From Rhodospirillaceae bacterium (GTDB taxonomy: Bacteria; Pseudomonadota; Alphaproteobacteria; UBA8366), in the NCBI GenBank assembly GCA_002716125.1, contig PAZH01000007.1:28540-92539 (forward strand): a stretch of DNA of 64,000 nucleotides, written 5' to 3'. Positions 62,003 through 64,000 of this stretch are shown here, piece by piece. The notes below the pieces were generated by a model. The model searched no databases, had not been told where the DNA came from, and was given only the letters and a program-made list of their open reading frames with translations. Numbering within the stretch: the stretch's first letter is position 1; every line of letters starts with the position of its first letter. The position numbers were made by a program, and so were the translations under genes.

Positions 62003-62881
62003 ATGAGCGGAGGATCGAAACTCAGGAAATTGATGGGCGAAAGTATGGTCGTCGCGCCGGGCGCCTATGACGGTCTGACGGCACGGTTGATCTCACAAGC
62101 TGACTTCGCCGCTGTTTACATGACCGGCGGTGGTACGTCTTCTGGCTTCGGTTATCCGGATTACGGCCTATTGACGATGAGCGAGATGGTCGAGAATGCG
62201 GGACGGATCGTCGATGCGGTCGATTTGCCGGTGATTTCAGATGCCGACAATGGCTACGGCAATGAGTTGAACACATATCGCACGATCCGCGCCTTCGAGA
62301 AGGCCGGTGTCGCTGGCGTTCATATTGAAGATCAGGCCTTTCCGAAGAAGTGCGGTCATCTCGATGACAAAGAGCTCATCCCGCTTGAAGACTACGTCGC
62401 GAAGATTCGAGCCGCTGCCGACGCGCGACGGAGCGACGATTTCGTTATCATCGCGCGTACCGATGCGCGGGCGTCGCTCGGCTTCGAGGAGGGGGTTCGC
62501 CGATGCAATGCGGCGCTCGAAGCCGGCGCGGATGTGGCGTTTCTCGAAGCAATGCAGACAGTTGATGAGCTGAAGTCCGCCCCAAAAGAAATCCATGGGC
62601 CATGTCTTTTGAATGTCGTACGCGGTGGAAAGACGCCGGACGTCTCGTTCGCGGAAGCGGAAGAGATGGGCTACAAGATCGCGATCGTGCCGGGCCTGCT
62701 GCTGATCCAGGCAATCGGCGCCTGCGATCAAGCGCTCGCCGACATGAAAGCGGAAGGCCGGCATCCCAAACCGCTCGCCGACCTCAGCCCGGCTGATGCC
62801 TTCGCGCGTGTCGGTGCCGCCGAGTGGGATCCGCGCCGCGAGCAATACCGTGAGCCGGCGGTGAAGGACGCTGCGGAATAA
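62003..62881 (+). CDS. Isocitrate lyase/PEP mutase-family protein (paralogue 2)
   Basis: A second TIM-barrel lyase-like protein of 292 residues with VAPGAYDGLTARLISQADF, VDLPVISDADNGYGNELNTYRTIRAFEKAGVAGVHIEDQAFPKKCGHLDDKEL (the KKCGH motif) and FVIIARTDARASLG. It is clearly homologous to the gene at 46.7-47.6 kb but diverged. It probably cleaves or decarboxylates a 2-oxo or methylisocitrate-like acid. An AGGAGG site precedes the ATG (GGAGGTAGCAGCG). It stops three bases before the convergent epimerase gene. Confidence 0.88.
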   Translation: MSGGSKLRKLMGESMVVAPGAYDGLTARLISQADFAAVYMTGGGTSSGFGYPDYGLLTMSEMVENAGRIVDAVDLPVISDADNGYGNELNTYRTIRAFEKAGVAGVHIEDQAFPKKCGHLDDKELIPLEDYVAKIRAAADARRSDDFVIIARTDARASLGFEEGVRRCNAALEAGADVAFLEAMQTVDELKSAPKEIHGPCLLNVVRGGKTPDVSFAEAEEMGYKIAIVPGLLLIQAIGACDQALADMKAEGRHPKPLADLSPADAFARVGAAEWDPRREQYREPAVKDAAE

Positions 62882-62884
62882 GAA

Positions 62885-63832
62885 CTAACGCAGTGGCGGT
62901 TGTTGCCGCTCTCGGCGCGCCACATCGATTTGGTGGCGGATACGGTCGTCCAACGAAGGCGGCGTGTAGCCAAGGTCACGCTCCAGGCGTGCGCCGTCCA
63001 TTCGATTGATCTGCTCGAATCCGGCCGCGTCCGGTGCGAAGGCAATCTCGGCATCTGGTAGAATGGCGCGCAGCTTTTCGGCAATCTCGCCGAGTGAAAC
63101 ACGGTGGGTCGGCACGCAGTAGACATCGCGCTCGAGGCGCGTGGCGAAGGCAAGCCGAATAAGACATTCGGCGACATCCTCAACATAAATGTAAGCGGAC
63201 GTCTGTGACGCGATCACAGGACTGACATACGGTTCGCCGATCGCTACAGCCGAGATCATGGCTGAGGCAGCAGCGCTCCGGCCGGTCACGCGACCATGTC
63301 CGAAAACGGTGCAAATTCGGAGCCCGCGGCTATCGAGCCCGGTATTCGCGAGATAAGCGCGGGCAGCCAACTCGTTGGCTTGCTTGGCCACCCCATATAG
63401 CGAGAAGGGAAATCGGAGCGATTCTTCATTGAGAACGGTTTCCCCGTGGTCCGATTGGTCGCCATAGACGGCGATGGAGCTCGGATAGACCACCCGTTTG
63501 ACGCCAAGCCGGCTCGCGGCGTCGAAGATGTTGTTGGTCCCGCCGATGTTCACGTCGCAGCCGCGGCTTGGATCTTCCTCAGACGTGGGCGGCAAGATGG
63601 CCGCCGTGTGAATGATCCGGCTTACTTGATTGTCTGAGATCGCGGTTTCGATAGCGGACAAATCGGTCACATCCGCTTCGGCAACGCGTACTTTCCCACG
63701 CTGTTGCAATTCTTCCAGACCCGACAGGGGTGAGACGCGATCGAGCGCTAGGACTTCTTCGCCCCGTTCGACAAGCTTGTGCACTATCCGAGATGCGATG
63801 AGGCCTCCGGCACCGGTGACGAGCACAGTCAT
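62885..63832 (-). CDS. NAD-dependent epimerase/dehydratase family protein (2)
   Basis: A 315-residue extended SDR with the NAD motif LVTGAGGLIASRIVHKL (residues 4-20), DRVSPLSGLEEL, SSIAVYGD and the catalytic Tyr/Lys pair in FSLYGVAKQANELAA. The C-terminal half (RLERDLGYTPPSLDDRIRHQIDVARRE) is sugar-epimerase-like. The substrate is unknown. It follows the gamma-glutamyltransferase gene on the same strand by four bases, so co-transcription is likely. It is convergent with the PEP-mutase-like gene. Confidence 0.87.
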   Translation of the reverse strand: MTVLVTGAGGLIASRIVHKLVERGEEVLALDRVSPLSGLEELQQRGKVRVAEADVTDLSAIETAISDNQVSRIIHTAAILPPTSEEDPSRGCDVNIGGTNNIFDAASRLGVKRVVYPSSIAVYGDQSDHGETVLNEESLRFPFSLYGVAKQANELAARAYLANTGLDSRGLRICTVFGHGRVTGRSAAASAMISAVAIGEPYVSPVIASQTSAYIYVEDVAECLIRLAFATRLERDVYCVPTHRVSLGEIAEKLRAILPDAEIAFAPDAAGFEQINRMDGARLERDLGYTPPSLDDRIRHQIDVARRERQQPPLR

Positions 63833-63836
63833 ATTC

Positions 63837-64000
63837 CTAAACCTCCATCGCCATACCGTCTGTTGCGGGATCGGCGCCGCCGTCCCATTTGCCGTCCTTG
63901 ATGCGGATGGCGTGGACCCAGGCGAAGGTGTAGCTCACCGGATGGCGCAAGATCGGATACCCTTGATCGCGGAGGTCTCTTTCGGCGGATCGTAAGATGC
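63837..64000 (-). CDS. Gamma-glutamyltransferase family protein, C-terminal end only
   Basis: Only the last 54 codons are inside the window, read on the minus strand (…LRHPVSYTFAWVHAIRIKDG then GGADPATDGMAMEV). The GGADPATDG tail is characteristic of the gamma-glutamyltransferase (Ntn-hydrolase) small-subunit C-terminus. The start, the processing site and the catalytic Thr lie outside the window, so function cannot be checked. It does not appear in the ORF track. The epimerase gene begins four bases after its stop. Confidence 0.75.
   Translation of the reverse strand, partial: ILRSAERDLRDQGYPILRHPVSYTFAWVHAIRIKDGKWDGGADPATDGMAMEV

Noticed and set aside
1-64000. CRISPR array, prophage, transposase or integrase
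   Set aside because: No repeat-spacer array, no integrase or transposase motif, and no att-like direct repeat at the tRNA was noticed.

Overview
The window looks like a chromosomal segment of a moderately GC-rich alphaproteobacterium, most likely Rhodospirillales-like and possibly marine. Evidence for this is the block rpoD - dnaG - yqeY/gatB-like facing divergently transcribed carA, an ArsR-methyltransferase/metF/metH operon, the long leucine-regulated form of LeuA, a PAS_5-type small protein, and many CaiB, hydantoinase, PEP-mutase-like and TauD-type enzymes. No phage, insertion sequence, CRISPR array or plasmid function was seen. The taxonomic placement is inference from gene content, not from a search.

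Layout. 1-8 kb: the tail of a protease-fold/PDZ protein that has lost its catalytic triad, a ClC chloride channel, a diguanylate cyclase without the inhibitory site, a thioesterase, an unknown membrane-anchored protein, a glutamine amidotransferase-like protein, and an SLT-type protein whose catalytic Glu is Lys. 8-14 kb: a methionine-cycle operon (ArsR-methyltransferase, metF, metH) with a perfect 16-bp palindrome inside its putative core promoter. 14-17.4 kb: mlaA-mlaC (outer-membrane lipid asymmetry) facing ettA (ABC-F translation factor). 17.5-25.4 kb: a SAF-domain oxidoreductase, an acyl-CoA synthetase/dehydratase pair, a sulfotransferase, a CmcJ/NvfI-like oxygenase and a TPR38 protein. 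25.4-31.6 kb: tRNA-Ile2(CAU), an intergenic inverted repeat that forms the rpoD terminator, rpoD, dnaG, gatB/yqeY-like and carA; carB does not follow carA.

31.7-64 kb is dominated by small-molecule metabolism: a CMD protein, citryl-CoA lyase-like protein and epimerase, then a 2OG-oxygenase. leuA follows with an 18-residue leucine-rich leader peptide that appears to start at or next to the transcription start. Next come pmbA, maleylacetate reductase and an isopropylmalate-dehydrogenase relative; then hydantoinase A/B with an M28 peptidase. After these are two PEP-mutase/isocitrate-lyase paralogues, a CoA-transferase, a TauD/small-protein/PAS cluster, enoyl-CoA hydratase, a response regulator, and a minus-strand run of AMP-ligase, ThDP enzyme, luciferase-like monooxygenase and FAD oxidoreductase. 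The end holds a chemoreceptor, a HAD hydrolase, an epimerase and the C-terminus of a gamma-glutamyltransferase.

The two regulatory loci are the most informative parts: the leu leader (34.72-35.11 kb) and the methionine-cycle operator (13.90-13.93 kb). Most catabolic genes can be assigned to a family but not to a substrate from sequence alone. Residue numbers and start choices were worked out by hand and may be off by a few positions.
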